Shown: positions 1-12,851, numbered from the stretch's first letter. The stretch is DNA of 64,000 nucleotides from Linnemannia elongata (GCA_036320915.1 JAXBDG010000002.1:1612001-1676000), one strand, 5' to 3'. Numbers and translations: made by a program. The notes: generated from the sequence alone by a model not told the origin.

Positions 1-977
1 AGCCCATCAACCCCTATACCCGATTCTTCTCTTCTGCACTTCTTTATGCTTCTCTGTAAAAACACACAGCGCCCAAACACACGCCATTGACAACATCGCT
101 CTTAGAGACCAGTAAACTGGATCATCCTACATTCGCTTTACTTTGGCGCCGAGATGATCTATGTTTTCTCTTGACTGTGTGTATTGCATTTGTATCCCGC
201 GATTATGCTTTGCCCTTTCTCTCCTCCTCGGCAGGCCAATTGGACATCTCTCTTTTTTTGATGTTGTCTCTCGGCACCCGCTACTACCTCCACAACCACC
301 GCAAATCCCCAACATCCTCTCATATATTATGATGGTTAAGTAGCATCGGACACGAAGAGAAAATAGCGACAAGAAAGAGGATTCCACGATCATCTTTTAC
401 GTTTGCTTTTACTCTATAACCCTAATAGCACCTGTATCGTGCGTGCAATGGGATAGTGCCCCATCTCTTCGATCATTTATTGAAATATCTAACCACTAGT
501 TTCCCTTTATATTTTCTACTCGCTCTGATAGTTACCCTACCCTCTTTCGCGCCATTGCAATTGCTATCGTCCTGCCACCATCCTCCTTTATCCCTTCATC
601 TCCTTCCCCTTATAATCCTCACCTTTTTTCTCCTTCGACAACCAGTATCTCTTTCTCCTTACCATTAATTTCTTTATCTCTCTGTCCTTCTTTCTTCTTC
701 CCCTTCCTTTTCTCTTGTTCGTCCCTCCTTCTATTCTTTTCTTTTTTTCGCTCTTTTCCTTTCCCTTGTCCGTTCGCAACGAATCACCATCCAAAAAAAC
801 CCACTTCACCGCACCCGCACCTTTCTCTCGTCTTCTTTGTTTTGAGACACACTCACCTCTTGACACATCACGAGTTGAATAATACATTTCCCTTTCCTTT
901 CCCTCCCCCCCTTCCTTTGTCCTCCTCTACCTCACCCATCAACTCGACCTTCAGCCTCCAGCAAAGAGAAAACAAGC
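1..977 (+). promoter_or_regulatory. 5' flank of the MFS gene, no gene seen
   Basis: No reading frame here shows coding character. The last 500 bases or so before the ATG at 978 are strongly pyrimidine-rich (runs of cctt, ctcct and tttcttc), which is typical of the 5' UTR and core promoter of other genes in this window. A telobox-like AACCCTAA occurs near 419-426. The exact transcription start cannot be placed. Confidence 0.4.
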
Positions 978-3900
978 ATGGAGGATAGCTACCTGTGGGC
1001 CAAGATTCAGGCCTATTATGGCGAGACAAAATACAATGGAACAGCGCAATCAATCCAAAAGGACAGGACAATAATGGGGAAACCGTTCAAGCGATGGTAC
1101 ATCGCCCCCGCTGCCATGGTCTTCCAGGCCATTTGTGGATCTGTTTACGCTTGGTCCGTCTTCAACCTCCCCATCGACAATGCCATCTACGGCTCCGATC
1201 AGGTAATCCTTGGCGTTGCTTTGACGTCTGTTTTTTTGCCATTCATTGTGCGAGTGAGAGTGCAATGTAAACCAGGTTATTCTGAGTGGAGATTGATATA
1301 CATGGAGTCAGAAGTAAAGCACACGATTTTGCCATGGTCATCCAATTAGGACTACACCTTGCATTCTTGGTTGCTCTTTTCTTTTTCTTTTTGCCTATCC
1401 TTCTTTGTCTTTTCTTTCACATTGTTCAACATGCAGGCCTCCTCCTACTTTTTCTCTCTCTTTGTTATTGCTGGTCAACATCTCCCTCCCCTTTTCCTAC
1501 TTAACCCCCTTCATCCCCATCCATCCATCCATCCGGCAGCAAACACATATATGTTTGTTTTTCTGGGTTCCCTCCCTTTTTTTTTCTCTTCCGCGTTTGG
1601 TTAATGTTGTCGCTCCCCTTCTGTCTTGTAACTATAGTTGCCTCCCCTCCTTTCCCTTCTGCCCCTTCTCCTTTTTTTATCCAATCGTTTCTCGCGTTTC
1701 TTCTTTCCCCTATATCCATCCCCCTCACTCTCTTTCTACGCAACAACAACAACAAAACACACACACACACACACACACACGCACAAACACACATATCCAT
1801 CCACCTCCTTGAAAATTTTCTCTCTCATTTTCTGCCCTTCCTTTCACTTTCAAAAATGCCCAACTAATAACACCACTGTGGTATACACACATGAATCACG
1901 TCCTACAAACATAAAATAGAAAGTAGCACCAATCACGTTCTACATCAACATTGGATGCCTCGGACTGGCTGCTTCCTTGCTCGGTCCATGGCTGGAACGG
2001 AATGGACCTAAGAAGGCTGGCATCATTGGAGGATCTCTCTTCTGCTTTGGACACTGGATCGCGGCCCTTGGCATCTATCTCAAGGTACAGTTTGCAAATG
2101 CGAAATCTCTGGATAGATAAGCTGTCCCTAGAGGTTCGGGGGGGGTTTTTTTTTTTTGTTTGGACCCCTTTCTTGACGGACAGACACACGCTAGGCAACA
2201 AGATTTGCGTCCTTCTTCAGTCCTGTTAGCGTGAGGGTTTTTTTTGGACAACGCTTTTTTGCGATTATGCAGATAGTCCCTTTTGGACAGTTGCGAAAAG
2301 AAGAGCGATGAAGGGATGAGGAGGAAAGTGGATGATGTTTACCCTCTTACTTTCCCTCCTGCTGTGCCCATCTCTATCACCCCCCCATACCCCTATCTCT
2401 GCCTGTGTTTTTTTTACCGTTTTTTTATTGGTGTGTGTGTCCAACTAACAACTGCTCATGCATGCCTGCGTCCATGCTCACTCACCACATCTATTGTGTC
2501 GTTCATTTTTAACCACATCTAGTCCATATCTTTGGTCTTTTTTGGATACGGAGTCGTTTCAGGTCTTGGTCTTGGACTCTGCTACATCAGGTAAGCAATT
2601 TCTCACACGCAAAAATTCACACCACACCAAACAAGTCGGTGTATTCATCTAATGCTTTTCTGTTATCAATGCTGTGCCAATGCTATCGTGCTATTTTTTC
2701 TTCAATCCGCTTCATTGCTGGATTGTTACATTAGTCACACGTCATGCCTCCATCTCAATCTCTCCTTTCATCCTTGCTAACGCATAACTTTCATCTTTAT
2801 TGACTATCGACTTTGTTAGTCCTATCTCGGCGTTGCAGAAATGGTTCCCGGAACGTAAGGGATTTGGAGCCGGTCTCTCTGTCTGTGGTAAGCATACCCT
2901 TTTCCTCTTCTTCCCTGTCCTTTACCTCACTCTCTCCTTTCTATGGCATCTAAAGCACTCTCACACTGACCTTCTTCTACCCACCCCCCCACCCCCCCTA
3001 TTTTTCACAAATATCCCCTCATAGGATTCGGAATTGGAGGACTGATCTGTGCAAAGATCCCCCTCCCTCTCATTCACGCCGTCGGGCTCACCATGACATT
3101 TGTTATCATTGGAAGTACCTACTGGGTCATCCTCATGTTCTGCGCCTGCGTCTTCCGTTTCCCACCACCTGAACGTAACAAGATCCGTGGGCCTATTTAT
3201 AGGAACGGAACCCTGTTTATTACGCGCAAACAGTTGAAGTATTCCTCGGGCCATGAGGCTGAAAAGTCGATCCCGCCCTTGGGAGGTACGGTGGGCGATG
3301 GAAAGATCCCCGGGTTGGGTGGTGGGAGTGTTGGAGGTGTTGGAGGGAATGCGTATGGAGGTCCTGGGCATGGTGTTGCGCAGAATCGAATTGTGTTTGA
3401 GCCAGCAATTGATTTGACGTTGAAGGAGGCCTTGACGACATATGAGTACCTGGGAATGTACTTGATGTTCCTGGCGAATCTGGTGTCAGGCCTGGTTATC
3501 CTTTCGCGTCTAGCAGATATGTGTATCAACGTGTTTGAGAAGTCGGCCGATACTGCTGCAACGGTTGTGGCGATTAATGGTGGATTCAACTTTGTGGGAA
3601 GACTGATGTTCTCGTCATTGTCGGATGTTATTGGACGCAAGCCGAGTTATTTGGTCATGTTGGGAACTCAGGTTGTTATCTTGGCTGTTCTACCATTGAT
3701 CTTTTTGACAAAGAACTATTGGGCTTTCTTGTTGGCCATTTGGACATTGACCTGCGCCTACGGAGGCGGCTTCGGAACCATCCCGGCTTTTATCCACGAC
3801 CTCTTCGGTGTCAACAACATCTCGGGACTTCATGGAATCCTCCTCACGGCTTGGAGTATCGCCGGTGTCGGAGGTGGTATCCTCTTCACACTTATCTATA

Positions 3901-4182
3901 ACCACCTCATCCGTGTCCGAGGCTATACAGCCGCATCACCCGAGGTCTACAACACAAACTTTTATTGGCTCAGCGCCTGTGCGGCCTTTGGGTTTATAGT
4001 CCTTTTGTTTGTCCGCTCAACGGTCAAGGATCGTTTGTTGCCTAGGGTTGGAGGAGAAGTGACACGAATGCGTATCTTTGGACGTATTCTGCGGTTTGAG
4101 AAGACGGGAACTTTCAAGTTCAAGCTGAAGTACTTGAAGCCTGAGGAAGAAGAAAAGGAGTGGACCTCCTTCTGGAAGGTAT

Positions 4183-4253
<71 letters not shown>

Positions 4254-4742
4254 TTTTTGTCGCATATGTGCGCGCTTGCAAAAATTAACCTATCTCTCCT
4301 TATGCCCCCCTTTTGTTACCGTACAACATAATAGAACATCAAATACCATGAGGAGACAACAGTAGTAACGACAACAGGTTCCATGGGCGACGTCATGGGC
4401 GGCACAGAACGCGACCGCGGCATCATCAACAACAACAACACTGGCGCAGGGGTCGGGAACATGAACATTGATACCTCTTCCCGAGGCGGTCTCCTTGGTG
4501 GTGGTGCTTACGGTCTCGGAGGATTCGGTGGAGGTGGATCCCCAGGCTCTGCCAACAATGGGTCCCCAGGTCCTTCGGGGACAAGCGAGGTTTCACTGTT
4601 GAGGGGTGGTGATCTGTCATCGATGCCACCCAGGATCGAGACTCCTGTCCCGGCTGCGACCATTAGTGGGACGAGTACTTTGAGGAATGATTATGGTGGT
4701 GGTGGAATGTCACGTAGTGATGTTCGTCTTGACATGCCTTAA
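978..4742 (+). CDS. MFS transporter, oxalate/formate antiporter (OFA)-like
   Basis: Six exons reconstruct a 695-residue protein: 978-1202, 1920-2084, 2523-2590, 2820-2887, 3025-4178 and 4335-4742. All junctions are GT-AG and the phases agree. The N-terminal helix reads AAMVFQAICGSVYAWSVFNL, followed by DQ-KVAPITFYI and LERNGPKKAGIIGG, the TM1-TM3 signature of OFA-type major facilitators. Exon 5 carries the second MFS signature (SDVIGRKPSY) before TM9 and a glycine-rich cytosolic loop of about 60 residues (3280-3390) between the two six-helix halves. The C-terminal tail (exon 6) is polar, rich in N, G and T, and probably disordered. Such proteins exchange or import monocarboxylates or dicarboxylates at the plasma or an organelle membrane; the substrate cannot be read from sequence. 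The start at 978 is used because it is the first in-frame ATG; MGKPFKRW at 1074 is the alternative. Intron 1 (717 nt) is unusually long and holds an AC repeat; intron 5 opens with a long CT repeat. Confidence 0.85.
1757..1781. repeat. (AC)n microsatellite in intron 1 of the MFS gene
   Basis: About 12 AC dinucleotides follow a short CAA-rich run in the long first intron of the OFA-like transporter gene. Confidence 0.9.
4189..4249. repeat. (CT)n microsatellite next to a 5' splice site
   Basis: About 30 uninterrupted CT dinucleotides begin roughly ten bases after the donor of intron 5 (exon end 4178) in the OFA-like transporter gene. The repeat fills over a third of that 156-nt intron and lies upstream of the normal polypyrimidine position. 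Confidence 0.95.
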
Positions 4743-5159
4743 AGTTCCTTGTTGTTGTTGTTGTGTTCTTTTTTTTTTTTCTTCTTCTTCTTCTTAATCT
4801 AGTCGCTGCTTTTTTTTTTTAAAACTTGTATCTACTCACCCCTCCCCTTTCCTATTCGCACATTATCATACTTATTCTTGAATACATTACCATATATATT
4901 GTTAATTTGACATTTTGTTTTCTTGCATGCAAAAAATGCCTTTTTGTTTTGTTGAAAGGAAGAGGGGGTTTGTTTTATTCGTTTCTAGTAAGGATACAAG
5001 AGAATAAAAGTAAAAACACTATTGTACAACTTTTGTGTAGCGAACACAAAAGAAAAAAAGAAAAAAAACGGAAAAGGAGAGAAAGGGGAGGGGACGGGGG
5101 GGGGGGGGGGTACAGTGCAAGAAAAAAAAAACAAGAAAAGGAAAAGAAAAGTGGAGTCG
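4743..5159. other. Convergent 3' intergenic region
   Basis: This 417-bp interval separates the 3' ends of the MFS and PQ-loop genes. It holds T-rich and A-rich tracts expected of 3' UTRs and poly(A) signals on both strands, and a run of 15 G near 5096-5110. No coding potential was seen. Confidence 0.6.
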
Positions 5160-7380
5160 TTATACGTTGGAGGAACCGGAAGCAAGGTGCTGCTGGGACT
5201 TGGACTTCTTGTGCTGAGGAATCAACGTCTCAGACGTCGACATTGCATCCTCCTCATCACTCGAACTGCTCGACAAAGATCCGTCATCCTCAGCAGTAGC
5301 AATAAGCGCATTCTCGTCCAACTCGCCCGACTCGGCCGCCTCCTTCAATGCCTCGGCCAAGGGGTTGTTATTCCGGTAGATATAGAACTGGAAAAAGATT
5401 GTGAAATCAAAGACCAAAGTTCCACCAGAACCCAACCACCAGGGCATGTTCTTGATCAAGTAGTCAATCTCGAGTGAGTTCAAAAAGATCGAAGCCACGT
5501 AAAAGACGTTGCCAAAGACCGAGAAAATGAACATCATGACCGACAGACCCTCACAAGACTTGAGGCGCCAGTTCTTGTAGATCTGAGGGATGCGGGAACC
5601 CAGGTAGAGGATAGCACTACCCCAACCAAGGATCAAGGGCATCCAGATGTGAATGAATCCTGTCTTGTCTTCTTCTTCAGAGCCGTCGCCGTTGTTCATC
5701 ACCGAGAGAATAGAGTCGTCATCCGAGGATGGGGGCTTGGGTGAGGGAGGGAGCTTGCCATGTCCACCACCGTTTCCGCGTCCGCAGCGAGAGCCCTCCT
5801 CAGTATCCTCGCCATGCCCGATGGTGCACTGGAGCCAGTCAAAGTAAGCCCAGATAAAGAACGAAGCCAACACAATGGGGAAGACAACCATTGCCACCCG
5901 AAGAATCATTTGGTGGCGCTTGGCCTTCTTGGATCGATACCGTCCAGAACCCGAAGTCAAAGCAGAGTGAGCAGAGGGGCGACGTTGACGTTGACCGTGG
6001 TACTCGGCACTTGTAGGAAGTCCAGAAGCAATAGGGTGGTGAGTGTGGTGATGATCATCGTTGTAATGTCCTGCAGCAGCGGTGGCATTAGCGACCATGG
6101 CAGCCTTGTGGATCACACGCTCGTGCTCATTCTCATGGACGTGCTCAGAGGGAGCAATGCTCGCGTAGTTATGGATCGTTGCACCGGCAACGAGGGGGGC
6201 GTGCTCGCCGTGGGCAGCAGCGCCATGGGGGGCGTTGATAGCCTCGGGGTTGGCGTGGGTGATGACGGATTCGAAGCTGGCCTTGACCGAGTTCTTGCGG
6301 TAGTAAAAGATCTGGGCAATCAAAGCAACCTATAATAAAGATGGATATTACGAGACGACAAGAAGGGGTTAGGGACACTGGTGCAATGCGAACTTTTATG
6401 CATACAAAAGTAACTTTCATGTCCCCCAACAAATAGTAGGAGGAGAGAAGAAAGGGCATGTTTGGAGATGGCGCCATATGACTTACATCGGCAATGGTGT
6501 AGTACCACGCAAGGATACGCTAATCAGATGAGAAGTAAGAAAGAGGTGACCAAAGAGCGGATTAGCAAAGATTGGTCAGAAGAGCGAGAGCGCGAGAAGC
6601 AGGGAGAAAAAAACTTTTCGCTGGTGGTACAAGAAAACAGCGACAATAAGGACGGCAGGTTTCGTAAGGGGTGCTTACCATAGTGAGGAGCAGGTTTTCC
6701 ATAGTTGCGCCGATCAGGTTCATGATATCACCAGCAAGCCAGATGTAGAGAAAGACGAGAGACAAGGACTCCCCTGACTGGCGCTTGTAGTTGATCCAGA
6801 ATTGACTAAAAGGTAGGCGTGAGAAAGAAAAAGAAACAAGAGCAAAGGTACGTATTAGAAGGAAAGCGAAGCACAGGAGATATTAGAGTTGTGAACATAT
6901 GACACTTAGTGGACAAGTGTTTTGTAACCAACAACGACGCCGTTTGTTTCTGGTTTGTGCAAACACACAAGAAGAGCGAGAAGAGAAAAGAGGAGATATG
7001 CGCCATTGGACCCATGGTGCGGTTTAGATGTACTCCGCACCCCCAAACAAGGTTTCCCTCCTCTTTTTTTTTTTTTGCGTTTGCTGACAGTGTCGCCCGC
7101 GTTCTTTCGTGGTGTTCTTTGTTCTTTGTTTCTTAGTTCCAAGTCAGTGCTCAGTTGTTTTCCTTGTAAGGCAGGTATCCTTGTCGGTAGTATCCCCCCC
7201 TGTTGTTCCTTGTCGTGTTCCTTTGGTTCCTTTGAGTGATGGCTGTCCGTTGTTGATTGCTCACTGTTGATGAATTTGTTCATGTGAGGTGTGTTCAAAG
7301 TATCATCTGATCCTGTATCTCCCTCCACCCGGCGGTTTCGTATATCCATGTTTTCGTGTCCAAATAGTCCGCTGCTGTTC

Positions 7381-7412
<32 letters not shown>

Positions 7413-8202
7413 ATCCTGTCCGTCCTGTTCGACTGCGGTTTCGAAATGACTGTCGTGTTTGGTTATCCTGCGTAGAGTAAACACCTGCTTGTTTCTTCCA
7501 TTTGTCCCTCTTGTAGTTGAGTAATCAAACGACAACAAAAACAAGTACAGATATGCCTGCATGTTATAGTTTTCTAACAGGTTGTGCACCTGATATGTTC
7601 CTTCCCCCTTTGCATGTATGCAGCTGAAGATGGAACTAGGTATACATCGCCAATACTTTCTTGCATGCTTTCCTTCCCGTTTAGTTAGCTCTCTTGCATC
7701 ATTATCCTGAGCTCATCCCTTCTGTCTCCATTTGAGTCACTCTTTCTCTCTCTCTCTCGCACTTTCCATAGTTGTTACTGTTGTTGTTATCCCATCTCCT
7801 TTCCCTCGATAACAATCCCCTCTTTGCTCCTTGCTCCATGTTCCCCTGTTTCTTGTGCTAGTAGATAGCGCTGGTTGGTGTAGTCAAATTTTTCTTGCTC
7901 GCTCTGTTCGCTCCTTCCTTTTTTTTCGATTTGGATTGGTGGCAAAAATAATCCTCGAGATCGCTCAATCACTTTTTTTTGGGGTGAGGAATGAGAGTTG
8001 CTGTTAACAAACAAAGAGGGACAATAACTTACGGAGTGAAGACGATGAACCAGCAAAGGATGGATAAAGAACCTGCAATGTTGGAGAGGTATATTTTGAG
8101 AGGGACGGCTGCCTCTTCTGCAACCGTGGATGCGACTGTAGAAGCGGTGGTGGAGGAGGCTCCTTGGCTTGCTAGCCAGTAGAGGATTGTGTGAGCAACC
8201 AT
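5160..8202 (-). CDS. PQ-loop repeat transporter (Ypq1/PQLC2-like)
   Basis: Four exons give a protein of about 499 residues: 8033-8202, 6680-6805, 6487-6519 and 5160-6329. The start MVAHTILYW is followed by a first PQ-loop (FTPQFWINYKRQSGESLS) and a membrane helix (FLYIWLAGDIMNLIGA). The second PQ-loop is near residue 360 (SRIPQIYKNWRLKSCEGLSV), followed by FSVFGNVFYVASI. This arrangement is that of seven-helix fungal Ypq1-3 and animal PQLC2/SLC66A1, which export cationic amino acids from the vacuole or lysosome. The conserved proline of each PQ motif is present. Between the loops lies a His/Ala/Ser-rich insert of about 180 residues containing HH repeats; the tail is acidic, with a serine run. 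The third exon is only 33 nt (11 codons) and the first intron is about 1.2 kb with a GTT repeat. Function by homology is good; the substrate is inferred. Confidence 0.85.
7380..7412. repeat. (GTT)n microsatellite in the PQ-loop gene intron
   Basis: Eleven or so GTT triplets lie in the first intron of the PQ-loop transporter gene. Read in reverse they form an AAC run that creates a spurious poly-Asn reading frame. Confidence 0.9.
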
Positions 8203-8565
8203 CGGTTTGTGTATATGTGTTGTAGTTTTTGTTGTTGTTGTTGTTGTTAGATGAGAATGACGAGGGAAGACAAGTGAGAAAAGAGAATGATGTGATTTCG
8301 AAAGTGAAGAATGAGTTATATACAAGAGAGAAAGAAAAAGTGAGATCAAAAGAAGAGGATGAGGAAACAATAAATAATTGAAGTATGAGAGAAAGAGTGG
8401 TAGTTCCGTTATTGTCTGTGGGTGGTGAGAGCGAGAGTGAGTTTCAGCGGTGAAAGGGAAAAGAGAGAAGGACTATGAACAAATCGCTGAAACAGACGAG
8501 GAACGAAGATATAAAGAAGTGAGTGAAGAGTAAAAGTGGAGAATAAAAAGAAACAGGGCGGGGGA

Positions 8566-8597
<32 letters not shown>

Positions 8598-9934
8598 TGT
8601 CCTGAACTAGAAGAGGGTCGAGAAGGGTTAAAGAAAAGATAAGCAAACCCATGGCCATGACATGATGGGCGAATGGGGCCGTGTTCCTTCTTTTGCTGTC
8701 TACAGTTCGTTCTTTTCTCCTATTCAATTCAATGGCCCTTCCTTTGGTCGTCTGTCTGTCGTCTTCTATCTGTGCCCTCTCTTAGAAAGAGAGCCCTCTT
8801 CCTTTTCTTACTTCAGTTGGAACTAAAAGGATGAATCTGAGTATCTCATCTCGAGTCATCGCAAGTCAAAACCTTCTTTCTTCTCACTCTCCCTTTCCCT
8901 CCCTTCCTCCCTCTCTCACTTTTCTGTCTCCAACCTTCGATCTAATGCACTCCTTCCTCTTCGCCCTCTTCCCTCTAAAAACATATACACACATCTATGT
9001 CTACAACAACACCATTGGATCATCTCCTTTACCTTTACCGCCTTCATCTTCACCTTCTCCCTTGTCTCCTCCTCCATCATCCATCTTCTCGTCAAAACGG
9101 ATACCCTATCTTGTTCTTCTTTCTCTTACTTGAGCTTGTATCTATCTTTCTCAGAGATCAACCTTTTTCCTGTTTTCCACTTGCTTTTCTTCCACCCCTA
9201 TTTGTCGTTTGCTTACAACCATGCACCCATCAAAAACTTTTTCTCGCCAAGTATCCCCTCCTCCCTTCCCCCCTAACCCCATTGCTTCTTTGTTCTTTGG
9301 GGAGAAGAAGGAGGATGGGGAAGTAACAATAAGGGGGCGAGAAAAGCAATGTAAAGCAAAAACAAGCAGGCCAAGAGAGATACCAGGTATATTTTTTTTT
9401 CTTTTTTCTACCAGATTGGGTATGTTGCCCTTTCGTGAAGTACAGTCGCCATCCTACACCATTGAAGATATTGGACTTCGCAGCACTCTTCTTGTACTCA
9501 AAGTAGGTGTCATGAGGGTAACACACAGACGCAGACAAGCAGGTGTGATGGGCGTAAAAAAAAAATCAGTTAGAAAAGTGAACGAGAAAAGTTGAACGAA
9601 AGAGAGAGAGAGAAGAATTTTTCAGACTGACTGATTTGATTGGTCAATGCATCTGGTTTGTCGTGTGATATTTGCCAGAAGCATGGGAAAGAAGGGGAGG
9701 TACTTCTCTGTTTGTGCAGGTGCTTGTTTGCAAACAGGTGGGCACTGGGAGAGCAAAAGGGGAGAGCAGAACGGAGGGAGAGAGAGCACATATAACAAAC
9801 AAAAGGAATGAGACGGAGATAGGGAATAGAAAACGATCCTACTATACGAGCAATTGAACAACAATAAACATGTTGACGAAAACGAAAACTAGCGCCCCCT
9901 TGCGCGTGAAAATGAGATATGCAAATGGTGGTGT
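8203..9934. other. Intergenic region with one unexplained exon-like patch
   Basis: This 1.7-kb interval lies upstream of the PQ-loop gene and downstream of the two-TM gene. It contains a GA repeat at 8569-8589, GA-rich then CT-rich stretches, and no complete gene. A minus-strand patch at about 9415-9520 reads YPHDTYFEYKKSAA then FNGVGWRLYFTKGQ and has coding-like composition. It could be an isolated exon, but no partner exon was found. Confidence 0.4.
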
Positions 9935-12471
9935 TTATTTAGTTCCCCCTTTGTCTGGGGAAGGAGTGACATCCTCATCCCCCACAACATCCTCGTCGGC
10001 GTCTTTGTCTTGGTCCGCGAAAGTCAAGGCAAGAGTCGTCCGAGAAGTCGCCGCAGAACAGGACGACGACATCGTCATTGTGCTCCCACTCATTGTTGAT
10101 CCTTGCTGTTGGCGAAGATGGTTTCCGAATCGACCTAAGTGGCCTCCTATCCGTGCATTGGGTGTAGCAGAAGGAATGGTGGGACCGGACGATAGAGTAA
10201 CAGTGGTCATCTCCATAGGTCGTTGGTGTTGAAGTGCGCCACTCGTTGTCATTCTTCCTGTTGATGATTCTACCAGTTCACTGCTACCTCCATTGCCACC
10301 ATTACTACCACCAGCCGCAGGAGTAATAGTTGCACTTTGCACTCTTTCCTCCTCATCGTCGTCATCCTCCCCATCCTCACCCTCCGAGTCACTAAAATAT
10401 GCAGGAGGCGGTCCTCCATACCGACTCTGCTGCTGCTGCGATACACTATTCACAGCAGTGGTCGAAGGCGATAATCGTACTCCGCTCGCGATAACCATCG
10501 CATCTCCACCTACCCCTCCTATAGTTTCCTGTGCCTGATCCTGTTGCTGCAACTGCTGAGCTAACAAAACATCCTCATATCCCGGTAACCGGTACCCACA
10601 ATAAACAGGACTAGGCACCGTTAACGCATACTCGTCCATGGCGCCATCTCGCCTCGAAATCTCGATCATCCACACCCGAGTCTCTGTGAACAGTATGCGT
10701 GAAGAAAGATCTCGTAGTCGTTCAATCCAAGACCGTCGGCTAGCCTCCAATAGCGTGCGTGGGGGGTCGGAGGTTGATTGAGTGCTGTTTGCTTCTTGTT
10801 GTTGCTGTTGCGGTGGTGCTCTCATTCGACGGCGGGATGGCGTCGTCATCGTGGTGGGTGCGGGGATATTGTCAGAGGTGTCGGGGGTGATATAGATGGC
10901 GGGTGTAGGAAGTTGTAGTACTGTATAGACGTCCGCGATGCGTGGGGGGCGTTGAATTGTCGTTGTTGTCTGGGTATCTGTTCCATTGTTGTTGCCGTCT
11001 ACGGATTCAAGCTGAACAGCAACACTCTGTGGTAGTTGTTCCCGCATAACATCAACCTCCTGCTCCTGCCCCTGTTCCTGTTCCAGCTCCTGAGTACGAT
11101 CTAACCCCGCAGCAGCGGCAATTGCAGCCTCCCGTCTGCGGCGGACATCGTTCCATACTCGCAAGCGCAGCTTCCACTGGATTGCGAATGCTGTTGAATC
11201 TTCTTCTGTCCATTCCCGAAGTAACTTTATCGACTGTTTCTTGAACTGTTTTCCGATGAGGTTGATGGTGTTAGGAGATTTCCAAATTGATGAGAGGGAG
11301 AGAAAGAAAGAGAGGAGTAAAGGGATATATAAGAGTGAAGGAGAACAGAGGCAAAAAGAAATGAAAAGAGAAAAAGGGTTCAAAATGTGAATAAAGATGA
11401 TTGTACGTGTGTCAGATCCGATAATCAGTCATGAAGGATCATCTCTACACAGATCAACATCACAAATGAAGACCCTTCCTTTTTCCATCCATACCTGCTT
11501 TCGTGCGCGGGCTTTGCCTTCTTTACGAACCCGAATCCAGAGGATGGCAAGGATAGGGATCACAAAACAGGCGACTTGACCCATTACAGCCAGTCCAGTC
11601 TGGTTACGAGCCATCCCCACGGCAGCAGTGACGATCAGAGCACCAAAGATCAAGACCATAAAGATGTTGGGCCAGATGGTAGGGTAGATGGGTCTCGCTA
11701 TCTGGTTCAGTCTCGAGAACCTTTCCTCGAATTCCTCGTAGGGTATATACTATGGGATACGGTTTCATATTTGGAGGTAGGGAAAGATGGGCGTTAGTCG
11801 AGGGGAGGGATACTGGGGTAGACGACTGCATTGGGCGAGACAGACGAGGTGGAAGGGAAAGGAGAGCTAAGGATATGTGTGGTATGGTCGGATGAGTTTG
11901 AGGGTTGTGTCTCTCTTCCTTTAAACATTTTTCCCTGCAAAAGACACTGTGTCCTCAGGCACAAGGCACTAAACACTGGGGTATCGAATTCAGGCAGTAG
12001 TAAAAAAAAAGGAAGAAGGGGAAGCAAGAAAGATAATAAAGAGACCGTTGGTGCATGTGTCCATCTTTCCAGCTTTGCTTCCTGTAAGGGGAGTGAAGCG
12101 AACGGAAGAACGATGTTTATCCTTTTATGGCGGTCTAGGTCCACACCGCAACTGAAGAGAGGACCGAGTGTCTTCGCTCCCCTTTTTTCCACTCTTGGTT
12201 CATTGTTTACTAATCTCTGCTCCTCGCTCATTCGGCAATGACTTGAACAGCCGTCATGCAAAACAGTTGTGTTGTCCATGCAACAAAATAAGATGAGGAG
12301 GCAGTCTGTTTTTTGTCGTTAAGTATGGGAGCCTTTGAAAAGAGTGTTTTGTTGGAAGTGTGCAAGAATGAGGAGAGGAAGAGAGAGAGAGGGGATAGAG
12401 CTGTTTCTTCAATTGACTGAAAGGGGATGATGAAAAGGTGTAACTACCTCTAGTTCGACGGGTAGCTCCAT
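9935..12471 (-). CDS. Unrecognised two-TM membrane protein with disordered tail
   Basis: Three exons with agreeing phases give 529 residues: 12448-12471, 11495-11749 and 9935-11245. The first exon codes only eight residues (MELPVELE); an in-frame upstream ATG near 12540 is an alternative start. Exon 2 reads YIPYEEFEERFSRLNQIARP, then two hydrophobic helices (IFMVLIFGALIVTAAVGM and VACFVIPILAILWI) and a basic end (RVRKEGKARARKQ). Exon 3 starts FKKQSIKLLREWTEEDS and WKLRLRVWNDVRRRR, probably an amphipathic cytosolic segment. The remaining 330 or so residues are low in complexity: a Q/E-rich stretch, T-rich stretches, an acidic EDGEDDDDEEE block and many Ser/Gly. I do not recognise the family. 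The hairpin plus basic helix suggests an endomembrane or nuclear-envelope protein, but this is inference only. Confidence 0.65.
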
Positions 12472-12816
12472 GATGGATGGCGTTCTCCAGTAAGATAGTC
12501 CGAGCCATGACTTTTGCAGAGGAACAGCCACAAGTAGCATCGGCATCTTCGTAGTGGAGTGGAGGTTTGAGTTGATTAATGAAGTTGGTGTGGTATGATG
12601 GGTATCGTTGATCGTTAGGAAGAGTGTGTATGTGAGTATGTAAGTGAACTGAGAGAAGGAGGAGAAGGAAGGTACGAAGGTACGAAGGTACGATGGTAGG
12701 AAGGAGGAAGGAAGAGGAAGGAGGAAGAAAGGGAGGAGGGAGGAGAAAGGAGCTCCGAAGGGCGCAAGAGAAGAGAAGGAGGGGAAGTGTGTATGTGTGA
12801 AAAGAGAAAGAGAAGG

Positions 12817-12851
<35 letters not shown>

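Noticed and set aside
6906..7589. 227-codon frame with a poly-Asn run
   Set aside because: Lies within the first intron of the PQ-loop gene and is driven by the GTT microsatellite.
12448..12509. MARTILLENAIHHG as the start of the two-TM protein
   Set aside because: Its frame is out of phase with exon 2; MELPVELE in the next frame joins exactly.
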